From positions 43,106-107,105 of the forward strand of contig CAWBSR010000004.1 in assembly GCA_963791545.1 (NCBI GenBank): a DNA stretch of 64,000 bases, given 5' to 3'. A model generated the notes under the pieces. That model saw only the letters and a program-made list of their open reading frames with translations, was not told the DNA's origin and did no database searches. Made by a program: the position numbers and the translations under genes. Below, in pieces: positions 7,748 through 17,279 of this stretch. Numbering within the stretch: the stretch's first letter is position 1; the number at the start of each line of letters is the position of its first letter. The DNA comes from JALYXV01 sp963791545 (lineage in GTDB: Bacteria > Actinomycetota > Acidimicrobiia > Acidimicrobiales > Palsa-688).

Positions 7748-9073
7748 TCAGGCGAGGAACTCACGGGCCACGCCCAGCCACAGGTCGGTGGTCAAGCGAA
7801 GTGACTCCACGTCAATCCGCTCGTCGTTGCCGTGGAACCGGTTGGCGAACTGCTCGTAGGTGACCCCGGCGCTCATGAGCCCGCAGCCATAGGCCACTGT
7901 GCCCCGGGCTCGGTAATAGGTGGCGTCGGTTCCCCCGGTCGTCATCCGGGGCATCAGGGTGGCGCCCGGATAGGCGGTCGCCGACAGCCGTTCGAGGACC
8001 TCCCACATCGGCGTGTTGGTCGGCGAGGCGGTAGGCGCCACGTCGTGCAGGATCGTCACCTGGACCTGGTCGGCCAGGTCCCCCAGAGCCTCATCCAAGT
8101 ACCGCCGAACATCGTCGCTGGTCTGACCGGGCAGGGTCCGGATGTCGACGTCGAGGTCGACGACATCGGGTATCACGTTGGCCTTCACCCCGCCGTGGAT
8201 CACATTGGGGGAGAAGGTGGTGTGGGTGCACGCATGCCAGTACTTGGCCCGGCGGGGGTCGTCCTCCCGGGCACAGGCGTCCCACACCCGCCGCGCGTCG
8301 AGGAGGGCGGCGCGCAACTCCTCGTCGAAGTCGGCGGTCTCCACATAGGTCCGCCACGCCTCGCCGATCTGGGCCCGGGGCCGGAACTCGGACAGCCGCC
8401 GCACGACCTCGGCCGCCTTGACGACGGCGTTGTCGGAGCCGAAGGGCATGGAGCCGTGGGCGGGCGTCCCCCGAATCCGCAGCCGACGCCACGCCACCCC
8501 CTTCTCGGCCACCGTGACCGTGACCTTGGCGCCGGTGGCGGTGGGCATCACCACGCCTCCGGACTCACTCAGGACGTAGTCGGCGCCGATGGCATCCCAA
8601 GCGTGGTCGGCTAGCCATTCCGCACCGTGCTGGCCGCCCGACTCCTCGTCGGCCACCGCCAGGTACACCAAGGTGCCCGCGGGCCGGAACCCGGTCCGGG
8701 CCAGGTGCCGCACCGCCACCGCCATGGAGGCGGTGAGATTGAGCATGTCGATGGCGCCCCGGCCCCAGACCTCGCCATCGACAAGCTCCCCGCCGAAGGG
8801 ATCGCGAGACCAGTGTTCGGGCGTCACCGGGACCACATCGGTGTGGCCCATGAAACACACCGAGGGCGCTGCGGGGTCGTGGCCTTCGATCCGGGTGACC
8901 AACGAGCTGCGGCCCGGCTGAGGCTCATAGATCTCGACGTCGAGGCCCGTCCCCGCCAGATAGCTGCGCAGCAGGTCGGTGCTGCGTGCTTCCTGGCCTG
9001 ACGCCACCGTCCCGTCGTTGACGCAGGCGTTCCTGATCAGCGCTTGCAACAGTTCTGTGACCTCACCCAGCAC
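7748..9073 (-). CDS. M20-family zinc peptidase / amidohydrolase (ArgE/DapE-like)
   Basis: 441 residues, the normal length for M20 enzymes. Metal and catalytic signatures are present: MGHTDVVPV (His ligand and catalytic Asp), GRGAIDMLN (bridging Asp), ADEESGGQ (general-base Glu and ligand Glu) and a C-terminal FHGNDERID. A lid-type dimerisation domain lies in the middle. These cytoplasmic enzymes remove acyl groups from amino acids or cleave small peptides; the substrate cannot be read from sequence. Convergent with the transglutaminase-like gene, with ends 9 bp apart. Confidence 0.85.
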   Translation of the reverse strand: MLGEVTELLQALIRNACVNDGTVASGQEARSTDLLRSYLAGTGLDVEIYEPQPGRSSLVTRIEGHDPAAPSVCFMGHTDVVPVTPEHWSRDPFGGELVDGEVWGRGAIDMLNLTASMAVAVRHLARTGFRPAGTLVYLAVADEESGGQHGAEWLADHAWDAIGADYVLSESGGVVMPTATGAKVTVTVAEKGVAWRRLRIRGTPAHGSMPFGSDNAVVKAAEVVRRLSEFRPRAQIGEAWRTYVETADFDEELRAALLDARRVWDACAREDDPRRAKYWHACTHTTFSPNVIHGGVKANVIPDVVDLDVDIRTLPGQTSDDVRRYLDEALGDLADQVQVTILHDVAPTASPTNTPMWEVLERLSATAYPGATLMPRMTTGGTDATYYRARGTVAYGCGLMSAGVTYEQFANRFHGNDERIDVESLRLTTDLWLGVAREFLA

Positions 9074-9633
9074 CGCGTCAGGAATGGGCTCAGGCTAGCG
9101 CCGGGGCGATTCGGCCCGAACCACGCCCCGACGACCCGGTTACCGGCCGGGCACAGGGGACCCGAAGGACCCCGGCCGGCGAGGCTGACCGTTCCCGGCC
9201 CGCTCGTCAGCCGCGGGCTGACCCCTTTTCCCCCCCAGTTGTCCCCGGGCCGGGTCAGTCGTAACGGCGCCGGCGACGGGTGCCCAGCACCAGGAGGCAG
9301 CCGCCCAGGAGCAGTCCCCAGATCCTTCTGGCAGGTATTTTGGCCCTCGTCCGCCTCGATCGATGCGCTTTACCTTCGCCACGATGCCGGCACCATTCCC
9401 CCCGGTGCCGCGCCATGAGCCCCGGCGACGGGCAAAATGGGCCAGACTGAATGACCCCATCGGGGGGTCCGGACCGCATGCGGCGTCCGGGCCCGCGCCA
9501 GCGGTCCGGAGCCGGGCGCTGACCCGGCTTTCCTCATTGTCTGGCTCCCGCGGGCCGGTCGGTCGGGGATGCCCAGCATCGCGGGCCGCATGGCAACCGG
9601 CACCAAGACAGGGGAGAGTATGAAGGACGCCAC
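9074..9633. other. Intergenic stretch, no convincing gene
   Basis: Open frames here have no family features and poor codon character. One minus-strand frame (about 9416-9255) encodes IWGLLLGGCLLVLGTRRRRRYD at its end, a membrane helix plus basic tail as in small membrane proteins or sortase-type anchors. It has no good start or ribosome site. The stretch presumably holds the promoter for the gene at 9634, but I see no clear -35/-10 pair. Confidence 0.4.
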
Positions 9634-11112
9634 ATGAGGACTCCGGCACCGCAAGACCTTTTGGACGCCTATTGCGACGGTGGGCTCACCCGGCGCCAGT
9701 TCGTCGCCGGGGCATTGGGACTGGGCTTTTCGGTGACGGCATCCGCCGGTCTGCTGGCGGCGTGCCACTCGCCTCGCCGGGCGGCGCCGAAGCGGCTGAC
9801 CGGCCGGGTCCAAATCCTGGTGGGGTTCGACGGAGGCAACACGGCCGCCGAGCGGCAGGTCCAGCAAGCCCTGGCCCAGGCCTTCATCACCGCCCATCCC
9901 CAGGTCGGGATCGACTTCCTGCGGGCCACCTCGGCCCCGGCGGCGGCAGCCCAGCTGCGAACGTTACTCGCTCGCGCCTCGCCGCCCGACATCGTCCTCG
10001 GCGTGGGGCTGGCCGACATCTCACGATTCGCGGACCAGCACACCTGGCGAGATCTCCGCCCCCTATTGCAGCGCGACGGCATCTCGACCGGCGCCTTCGC
10101 GACCGCGGCGGTATCGGCGTCGGCCTTGCCGAGTTACTACGGCAGCACCAAGGCCGTCCCGGGCATTCCCCTCGGCATCCACACCCACGCCCTGGCCTAC
10201 AACGCCGAGCTGTTTTCCCGGGCCGGCGCCCCGGCCCCGCCGGTGTCGTGGACGGATAACGACTGGGCCTTGACGGGCGCCTTCCTCCAAACAGCCCGGA
10301 CGCTCACCGTGGACAGTTCTGGAAAGGCCGCCGGCCAGCCGGGGTTCGACCCGACCATGGTGACCCGATATGGAGTTGGGCGCATTCGACCGGAGTCCGT
10401 GTTCTACAGCTTCGGAGGCCACCGCTATAACAGCGCCCGGCGGCAGGCCGAATTCGCCTCCCCGGCCGCCCTGCAAGGCGCCCAGTACGCGGCGGACCTC
10501 ATCAACAAGTTTCACGCCCATCCTTCTCCCGGGGCGGTGGCCCAACTCGGGGGAACCGCAGGAAAGGGCGACGACGAGCAGGCCGCCTGGCGGGCCGGAA
10601 AACTGGCCATGATCGAAATGTGCAGTTGCGAAATCGACTCCCAGTTCGGATCCCAGGTGCCATTCGCCTGGAAGGTCGCCGCCCTGCCGGCCGGCCCGGC
10701 CCGGCGCCTCGGCGTTCTCGACGTGAGTCTCGGCTCGATCGCGGCCGCCAGCCCCCAGCCCGACCTGGCCTGGGAGGTCCTCAAATTTTTCGCCGTTGAC
10801 CCCGCCAATGAACGCACGCTGGCGGTAACGGGTTTCGGTGCCATCCCCGCTCTGAGGTCCAACGTCGGCGCCTTCGCGACGGCCACCAAGCAGATACCCG
10901 GAGTCGACCCTGCGGTGTGGCTGGCGGGACTGCCCAGCGCGTCCGCGGAGAATGACACCTGGATGCCTGCCTTCGACGAGGTGGACCGCCTGTTCACCGC
11001 CGCCCTCGCCAAGATCACCGGCGGGGCCAGTGCGGCCACCGTCATGCCGCAATTGCAGCAGCAGGCCCAAGCCAGGATCGACGCCTGGTTCAAGACCAAC
11101 AAACTGCCCTGA
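9634..11112 (+). CDS. ABC-type extracellular solute-binding lipoprotein (family 1, sugar-type)
   Basis: 492 residues. The leader contains TRRQFV and a hydrophobic stretch ending LLAAC, so export is probably by Tat or Sec with lipidation of Cys ~44. The body has typical solute-binding features: QILVGFDGGNTAAERQVQQALAQAF, PDIVLGVG, LGIHTHALAYNAELF and a C-terminal VDRLFTAALAKITGG. GAAGGA lies about 6 bp before the ATG. No ABC permease or ATPase gene is adjacent, so it is an orphan binding protein whose transporter must lie elsewhere. The ligand is probably an oligosaccharide or polyol by family, but this is not shown. Confidence 0.82.
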   Translation: MRTPAPQDLLDAYCDGGLTRRQFVAGALGLGFSVTASAGLLAACHSPRRAAPKRLTGRVQILVGFDGGNTAAERQVQQALAQAFITAHPQVGIDFLRATSAPAAAAQLRTLLARASPPDIVLGVGLADISRFADQHTWRDLRPLLQRDGISTGAFATAAVSASALPSYYGSTKAVPGIPLGIHTHALAYNAELFSRAGAPAPPVSWTDNDWALTGAFLQTARTLTVDSSGKAAGQPGFDPTMVTRYGVGRIRPESVFYSFGGHRYNSARRQAEFASPAALQGAQYAADLINKFHAHPSPGAVAQLGGTAGKGDDEQAAWRAGKLAMIEMCSCEIDSQFGSQVPFAWKVAALPAGPARRLGVLDVSLGSIAAASPQPDLAWEVLKFFAVDPANERTLAVTGFGAIPALRSNVGAFATATKQIPGVDPAVWLAGLPSASAENDTWMPAFDEVDRLFTAALAKITGGASAATVMPQLQQQAQARIDAWFKTNKLP

Positions 11113-11168
11113 CAAGCGGCCGTCGCCGGCCGACCGTCGCCCACCGACCGGCGCGATACCGGCCGCGC

Positions 11169-11726
11169 CTAGCCGACCGGCGCGATACCGAGGTCCCGGT
11201 AGGTGAGCATCGGGAAGTAGGGAACGCCGGCCGCCTTGAAATACGACGCCGCCCGGTCGCCCCGGTCGACGAGGGTGGTCGCAAAGACCACCTGGGCCCC
11301 TTCCCCCTGGACCCTTTCGCAGGCCAGTTGGATGGAACCGCCGGTGGTGATCACGTCATCGACCAGCATGACCCGGGTGCCGGGACCGATTCGGGCCCCT
11401 TCGGCCCAGCGGTTGGTTCCCCGGCCCTTGGGCTCCTTGCGGATGAGGAACCACCGGCACCGGGCCGAGGCGGCCACGGCAAAGGTGAACGGGACGGCCC
11501 CGAGCACCAATCCCCCGACGGCATCGAAGCCGATATCCCGGTCGTGGGCGGCCGCGGTCATGGCCCGGCCCACCAACTCGAGGTCCTCGGGGTCGTCGAC
11601 CGCCAGTTTGGCGTCGACGAAGTCCTGGCTCATTTCCCCCGACGCCAGGCGGATGGGCTCGGGCAGGTGCCGCAGCACGGCGGGGTCCATCACCAGGGCC
11701 CGCATACGGTCCATGAAGTCAGCCAT
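11169..11726 (-). CDS. pyrE: Orotate phosphoribosyltransferase-like (PyrE family)
   Basis: Start at ATG 11726 (MADFMDRM); the longer frame reads through a tRNA gene. 185 residues, normal for PyrE. The PRPP-binding loop VMLVDDVITTGGS is intact, and SGEMSQDFVDAKLAV, DAVGGLVLGA, RKEPKGRGT and MLTYRDLGI align with conserved PyrE segments. The reaction would be orotate + PRPP to OMP in pyrimidine synthesis. No other pyr gene is nearby. The ATG is only 7 nt from the mature 3' end of tRNA-Leu, leaving no space for a Shine-Dalgarno site. Confidence 0.85.
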   Translation of the reverse strand: MADFMDRMRALVMDPAVLRHLPEPIRLASGEMSQDFVDAKLAVDDPEDLELVGRAMTAAAHDRDIGFDAVGGLVLGAVPFTFAVAASARCRWFLIRKEPKGRGTNRWAEGARIGPGTRVMLVDDVITTGGSIQLACERVQGEGAQVVFATTLVDRGDRAASYFKAAGVPYFPMLTYRDLGIAPVG

Positions 11727-11733
11727 TGGGGGG

Positions 11734-11817
11734 TGGGCGAGGGGGGACTTGAACCCCCACATCCTTTCGGACACAGGAACCTGAATCCTGCGCGTCTGCC
11801 TATTCCGCCACTCGCCC
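11734..11817 (-). tRNA. tRNA-Leu(CAG)
   Basis: Full class II cloverleaf. Acceptor GGGCGAG pairs with CTCGCCC. The anticodon arm is CAGGA-TTCAGGT-TCCTG, giving anticodon CAG. A long variable arm and T-arm GGGGG-TTCAAGT-CCCCC follow, with A as discriminator. CCA is not encoded. The downstream pyrE-like gene begins 7 nt after the discriminator base. Confidence 0.95.
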
Positions 11818-11920
11818 GAGTGGAAGCGTCAGGTTAGCGCCCCCCAACGCCGGTTGACCGGCCGTTCCCAGCCGTTCCGTCGGGTGGCCGTTCACGGTCC
11901 TCGATAGCATCGCGCCGACC

Positions 11921-12580
11921 ATGGGACTCCAGCAGTTCGAGCGACGGCTCGAGCGCCTCGTCGAGGGCGCCTTCGCCAAGGCGTTCCGTAGCGGCCTGCA
12001 ACCAGTTGAGATCGGCCGCCGGCTCACCCGGGAAATGGACCAGCAACGCACCATCGCGCCCCGCGGCACCCTCACTCCCAACCACTTCACCGTGATCGTC
12101 AGCCCCGCCGACCGGGAACGCTTCGCGCCCATCGAAGCGGAGCTGGTCAGCGAGCTGGTGGCCGTGGCCCGCGACTACGCCCGGGCCGAGAGCTACATTT
12201 TCCTCGGACCCGTCGAAGTCGAGATGTCCGCCGACCCCGACCTGTCGCCCGGCATCTTGCTGGTCTCGGGTGAGATGCGCTCCGCCGAGGGTGGCGGCGC
12301 CCAGCTGGTCATGGCGGACGGCACCCGCCACGAGCTGGGCGCGGCGCCGGTCACGATCGGCCGGCTGCCCGAGTGCGAGGTGGTGCTGACCGACGCCAAC
12401 GCCAGCCGCCGCCATGTCGAGATCCGCCCGTCAACCGATGGCGCCGGCGGCTTCGTGCTCATCGACCTGGGTAGCACCAACGGCACCAAGGTCAATGGGG
12501 CCGGCATTCACAGCCACCACCTGCAGCATGGCGACGTCGTCACCATCGGCTCCACCCACATGCGCTTCGAGGCCCAATAG
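11921..12580 (+). CDS. fhaA: FhaA-like protein: DUF3662 domain plus C-terminal FHA domain
   Basis: 219 residues. The N-terminal ~110 residues (MGLQQFERRLERLVEGAFAK, ...VEIGRRLTREMD) are the DUF3662 domain typical of actinobacterial FhaA. The C-terminal FHA domain shows VTIGRLPECEVVL, SRRHVEI and DLGSTNGTKVNG, the phosphothreonine-binding residues. In mycobacteria FhaA is a PknB substrate/partner that binds the MurJ-like protein and modulates cell-wall synthesis. Here it lacks the long proline-rich linker of mycobacterial FhaA. It is the first gene of the conserved cluster and is followed 18 bp later by fhaB. Confidence 0.92.
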   Translation: MGLQQFERRLERLVEGAFAKAFRSGLQPVEIGRRLTREMDQQRTIAPRGTLTPNHFTVIVSPADRERFAPIEAELVSELVAVARDYARAESYIFLGPVEVEMSADPDLSPGILLVSGEMRSAEGGGAQLVMADGTRHELGAAPVTIGRLPECEVVLTDANASRRHVEIRPSTDGAGGFVLIDLGSTNGTKVNGAGIHSHHLQHGDVVTIGSTHMRFEAQ

Positions 12581-12598
12581 GTCCCGACAGCCACCACC

Positions 12599-13119
<521 letters not shown>

Positions 13120-13123
<4 letters not shown>

Positions 13124-14433
13124 CCAAGCTGTGGGCAGGGGGCGCCACCGATGTGGGCCAGGTCCGGTCCAACAACCAGGACCAGATGCTGGTCACCATC
13201 GAACTGGAGCTGTTCGCGGTCGCCGACGGCATGGGCGGGCACGCGGCGGGCGAGGTGGCGTCGCTCACCGCGGTCGAGGCGTTGAAGGCCGCCTACCGGA
13301 ACCAGGGCGGCACCGAGGGCCTCGTTGCAGCGGCCCACGAAGCCAACCGGTCCATCTTCGCCCGGGCCCAGGGCAACCCCGAGCTGCACGGTATGGGCAC
13401 CACCCTGGTAGCGGTGGCGCTGGTCAACGAGGACGACGAGGACCGCCTGGCGGTCATCAACGTGGGCGACTCTCGTGTCTACCTTTTGCGCGACGGCGAG
13501 CTGGAGCAGCTGACGACCGACCACAGCCTGGTGCAGGAGCTGGTGGACGACGGCCAGCTCACCGAGCAGGAGGCAACGGTCCACCCCCAGCGCCACGTCC
13601 TCACCCGGGCCCTCGGCGTCGACTCCGACGTGAACGTCGACGTCCTCCAGGTCCTGCCCCTCAAGGGCGACCGGCTGATGCTCTGCAGCGACGGCCTGGT
13701 GCGGGAGCTGAACGACAGCCAGGTCGCTAGCATCATGCGCCGCCTCGGCGACCCCGAGGAGGCGGCCCGGGAGCTGGTGGCGGCCGCCAAGACCCGGGGT
13801 GGCAACGACAACATCACGGTGGTCATCGTCGACGTCGTCGACGACGACGACCTGCCGGCGGCGGCGTCGGAATCACTGGCCGCCGACCCGGGCGGCTACG
13901 TCCCGACCATGCAGCTGCGAGTGCCGGTCTTCGAGGCAGCGGTCTTCGAACCAGGAGAGGTGGGAAAAGACGCCGCCCCGCCCCCCGCCGGCGCCGCCGG
14001 GCGAGTCGAGCGCGACGCCCTCCCGGCCGCCGCCAAGGCGCCCAAACGCGGGGCCATCAATGTCCGGGTCATCGCCTTCGTGGTCCTGCTGGTGCTCCTC
14101 ATCGGCGGCGCCGCGGTGGCGGTGGCGCTGTACGCCCGGGGCAGCTACTTCGTGGGCCTCCGCAACGAGGAGCTGACGGTTTACAAGGGACGCCCCGGGG
14201 GCCTGCTGTGGTTCCAGCCGACCATCGCCCGGCACACCCAGGTGCACATCGGCGATGTCCTCCCCTCCCGGTTGAGCGACCTGAAAACCGGGAAAGAAGA
14301 GCCATCCCTCACCGCCGCCCTGGATTACATCAATCGTCTCCAGGCGGAGCGGGGCCAGCAGCTGCAGGTGACCCCCACCACCACGCCGGCAACGCTTCCG
14401 ACCGGCTCCTCCACGGCGTCGTCGGTTCCGTGA
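13120..14433 (+). CDS. pstP: PP2C-type Ser/Thr protein phosphatase (PstP)
   Basis: 437 residues. The N-terminal ~240-residue PP2C domain carries VRSNNQDQ, DGMGGHAAGE, NVGDSRVYL, CSDGLVREL and GGNDNITVVIVD, including the metal-binding Asp residues. A linker is followed by a single transmembrane helix (VIAFVVLLVLLIGGAAVAVALYA, about 311-333) and a ~100-residue outer domain ending in a Thr-rich tail. It reverses phosphorylation by the Pkn kinases of the same operon. It overlaps fhaB by 4 bp. Confidence 0.95.
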
Positions 14434-14452
14434 TCTGTTCCCGGGGCCGGCC

Positions 14453-15799
14453 ATGGCCGTAGTCGCCGATCCCAACTACCGGTTGCCCGCCCGGCGGCGC
14501 ACCGAGTTGGGGTTGATCATCCTGGCGGTGCTGTTGACCGGCGGTCTCTACGTCCTGGCCAGCCTGGGCAAGGCGGGGTCGCTGCCCGCCAATATCGGAC
14601 CCTTCCTCGCCATCGTCTGCGGGCTGCTGCTGCTGGCCCATATCGGGATGCGGAAGCTGGCCCCCTACGCGGATCCCATCCTCCTGCCCACCGTGGCGCT
14701 GCTCAACGGCGTCGGCTACGTGTTCATCGCCCGCCTCAACCGCCATCTGGCGGGGCTCCAGGCGCTGTGGACCGCGACGGGCGTGGCCGCCTTCCTGATC
14801 ACCTTGTTCGTGGTGCGCCGGGCCCGGGACCTGGAGCGCTACCGCTACATCTTCGCCCTTCTCGGCATCGGCCTGCTGCTCATGCCCCTCCTCCCCGTCG
14901 TCGGGACCAACATCAACGGAGCCCGGCTGTGGATCCGGGTGGGCGGGGTGACGTTCCAGCCCGGGGAGCTGGCCAAGATCGCCCTGGCCGTCTTCTTCGC
15001 CTCCTACATGGTCGAACGCGGGGAGCTACTGACCAAGGGCACGCTGCGCATCGGCCGTTTCCTGGTTCTCGACCCCAAGTACATCGCCCCGGTGCTGGTG
15101 GCGTGGGGGCTGTCGCTGATGATCTTCCTCTTCGAGAACGACCTGGGCTCGTCGTTCCTGTTCTTCGCCCTGTTCATCGGCATGCTCTGGGTGACCACGG
15201 GCCGCAACGCCTACCTGGGCCTGGGGGCGGTGCTATTCGGCATGGGGGCGGCCTTCGCCCTCAAGGTTATCGGCCACGCCAAAGGACGCATCCACTCCTG
15301 GATCAATCCCTGGCCCCTCTACAACGTGCCGAACGGCGGCTACCAGACCATTCAGGGCTGGTTCGCCATGGCCGCCGGCGGGGTTTTCGGCGACGGCCCG
15401 GGGCGAGGTAGCCCCCAGCGCATCCCGGCGGTGGCCACCGACTTCGTCTTCGCCGCCATCGCCGAGGAGCTGGGCCTGCTCGGGGCGGCCGCCGTCCTCT
15501 CCGCCTACCTCCTGATGGTGGGCACCGGGCTGCGCATCGCGGTGCGCTGCGAACACGACTTCGAGAAGCTGCTGGCCACCGGGCTCTCGATCATCCTGGG
15601 CATCCAGACCTTCGTGATCATCGGCGGGGTCACCCGGCTGATCCCCCTGACGGGCGTCACCCTGCCGTTCATCAGCTACGGCGGCAGCAGCCTGATCGCC
15701 AACTACATCCTGCTGGCCCTATTGCTGCGCATCAGCAACGACTCCTCGACGCCGGAGATGGTGGACTCGAACGCGGCCCAGATGACGGTGGCCGTGTGA
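14453..15799 (+). CDS. rodA: FtsW/RodA/SpoVE-family peptidoglycan glycosyltransferase (RodA position)
   Basis: 448 residues with about ten transmembrane helices. SEDS signatures include FQPGELAKIALAVFFASYMV, ENDLGSSFLFFALF, YQTIQGWFAMAAGGVFGDGPG, DFVFAAIAEELG and PFISYGGSSLIANY. SEDS proteins polymerise lipid II into glycan strands together with a class B PBP, and that PBP is the next gene (pbpA). The stop overlaps pbpA's GTG by 4 bp. Gene order identifies it as the elongation-type RodA rather than FtsW. Confidence 0.95.
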   Translation: MAVVADPNYRLPARRRTELGLIILAVLLTGGLYVLASLGKAGSLPANIGPFLAIVCGLLLLAHIGMRKLAPYADPILLPTVALLNGVGYVFIARLNRHLAGLQALWTATGVAAFLITLFVVRRARDLERYRYIFALLGIGLLLMPLLPVVGTNINGARLWIRVGGVTFQPGELAKIALAVFFASYMVERGELLTKGTLRIGRFLVLDPKYIAPVLVAWGLSLMIFLFENDLGSSFLFFALFIGMLWVTTGRNAYLGLGAVLFGMGAAFALKVIGHAKGRIHSWINPWPLYNVPNGGYQTIQGWFAMAAGGVFGDGPGRGSPQRIPAVATDFVFAAIAEELGLLGAAAVLSAYLLMVGTGLRIAVRCEHDFEKLLATGLSIILGIQTFVIIGGVTRLIPLTGVTLPFISYGGSSLIANYILLALLLRISNDSSTPEMVDSNAAQMTVAV

Positions 15800-17253
15800 A
15801 CCGGCAAATACGAATCGCCGGGATCGGCATGATCGTCCTTTTCCTGATCCTGTTCTTCCAACTCAACTATGTCCAGGTCATCCGGGCCTCGGACCTCGAC
15901 CACAACCACCTGAACTCCCGGTTGGCCCTGGCCAAGTTCACCACCAAGCGGGGGGACATCGTCTCGTCCGATGGCGTGGTGCTGGCCCATTCGCTGCCCA
16001 CGACGGACGCCTACAAATGGCAGCGGACCTATCCCAGCGGGGACCTGTTCGGGCAGATCACGGGATACTTTTCCTTCACTTACGGTGAGGAGGGAGCCGA
16101 GCGGGCCTTCGATGCCGACCTGACCGGCGCCAACGCCCCCTTCCAGCTGCCCAAGAGCCTGAAAGATCTGACGCTCAAGCAGGACCCGAGCCAGACCGTC
16201 ACCCTGACGCTGTCCAACAAGCTGCAGGCGCTGGCCAAGGCCCAGATGGGTGCCAAGAAGGGGGCGGTGGTCGTCCTCGACCCGACCTCCGGCGCCATCC
16301 TGGCCCTGTGGAGCAACCCTTCCTACGACCCCGGCCCGCTGGCCGCCCACGACCAGAACCCGGTGCGCACCTACTGGCAGGCCGAGAACGCCAACCCCGA
16401 CCAGCCCCTCCTGGCAGCCGCCTTCCGGCGCCGCTTCTTCCCCGGTTCCACGTTCAAGACCGTCACCGCTTCCGCGGTCTACGAGAAGCGGCCCGACCTG
16501 GCCACCAAGGTCTACCCCCAACTCCCGGCCTTGCCGCTGCCCCAGACGGGGGGCCAGGTGCTGCGCAACTTCGGTGGCGAGGTGTGCGGAGGCACCCTGC
16601 CCGACCTGTTCCGGGTCTCCTGCAACAGCGGCTTCGCCGCCATCGGCCTCGACCTGGGCGGCCAGGCGCTGGCCGACCAGGCCAACGGCTACGGGTTCGA
16701 CCAGACACCGCCATTCGACCTGCCCGAGGCGGCCCAGTCGAGCTTCCCGGCCGGGGCCAGCTTCGCCCGTGACCTGCCGGGCCTGGCCAAGTCGGCCATC
16801 GGCCAGCAGAACGTACAGGCGGTGCCCCTCGGGATGGCGCTGGTCGCGGCCGGTATTGCCAACGGCGGGGTGATCATGACGCCTCACGTCCTGGCCTCGG
16901 TGGCCAACTCCCAGGGCCAGGTCGTGCGCAGCTATCAGCCCTCGGCGTGGCGCAGCGCCACCTCGGCCGCCACCGCATCGTCCATGACCCAGCTGATGGT
17001 TTCCGTCGTCCAGGCGGGAACCGGTACCGCGGCCCAGATCCCCGGAGTCCAAGTGGCCGGCAAGACCGGTACCGCCCAGACCGGCCTCAACACCATCCAC
17101 GCCTGGTTCGTCTCCTTCGCCCCCGCCAACGCGGCCAAGGTCGTGGTGGCGGTCCTGGTGGAAAACCAACCCGAGGGCGGGGAGGCCACTGGCGGCGTCA
17201 TCGCGGCCCCCATCGCCAAGGCCATGCTGCAAGCTGCCCTGCAGGGTCCCTAG
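15796..17253 (+). CDS. pbpA: Class B penicillin-binding protein (PbpA)
   Basis: 485 residues. N-terminal membrane helix (IAGIGMIVLFLILFFQLNYVQ), a short PBP dimerisation region, then the transpeptidase domain. Active-site motifs: SxxK in PGSTFKTV (Ser ~218), SxN in VSCNSG (~275) and KTG in AGKTGTAQ (~423). It crosslinks peptidoglycan stem peptides on the outer face, as partner of RodA. It starts with GTG inside the end of rodA and ends 26 bp before the kinase gene. The length matches mycobacterial PbpA. Confidence 0.95.
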   Translation: MNRQIRIAGIGMIVLFLILFFQLNYVQVIRASDLDHNHLNSRLALAKFTTKRGDIVSSDGVVLAHSLPTTDAYKWQRTYPSGDLFGQITGYFSFTYGEEGAERAFDADLTGANAPFQLPKSLKDLTLKQDPSQTVTLTLSNKLQALAKAQMGAKKGAVVVLDPTSGAILALWSNPSYDPGPLAAHDQNPVRTYWQAENANPDQPLLAAAFRRRFFPGSTFKTVTASAVYEKRPDLATKVYPQLPALPLPQTGGQVLRNFGGEVCGGTLPDLFRVSCNSGFAAIGLDLGGQALADQANGYGFDQTPPFDLPEAAQSSFPAGASFARDLPGLAKSAIGQQNVQAVPLGMALVAAGIANGGVIMTPHVLASVANSQGQVVRSYQPSAWRSATSAATASSMTQLMVSVVQAGTGTAAQIPGVQVAGKTGTAQTGLNTIHAWFVSFAPANAAKVVVAVLVENQPEGGEATGGVIAAPIAKAMLQAALQGP

Positions 17254-17279
17254 GACGCTCGTGTGACAGGCTCTGACCG

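Noticed and set aside
9255..9416. Small ORF with a membrane helix and basic tail
   Set aside because: Tail looks like a sortase-type or small membrane protein end, but there is no ribosome site, signal peptide or LPxTG motif.
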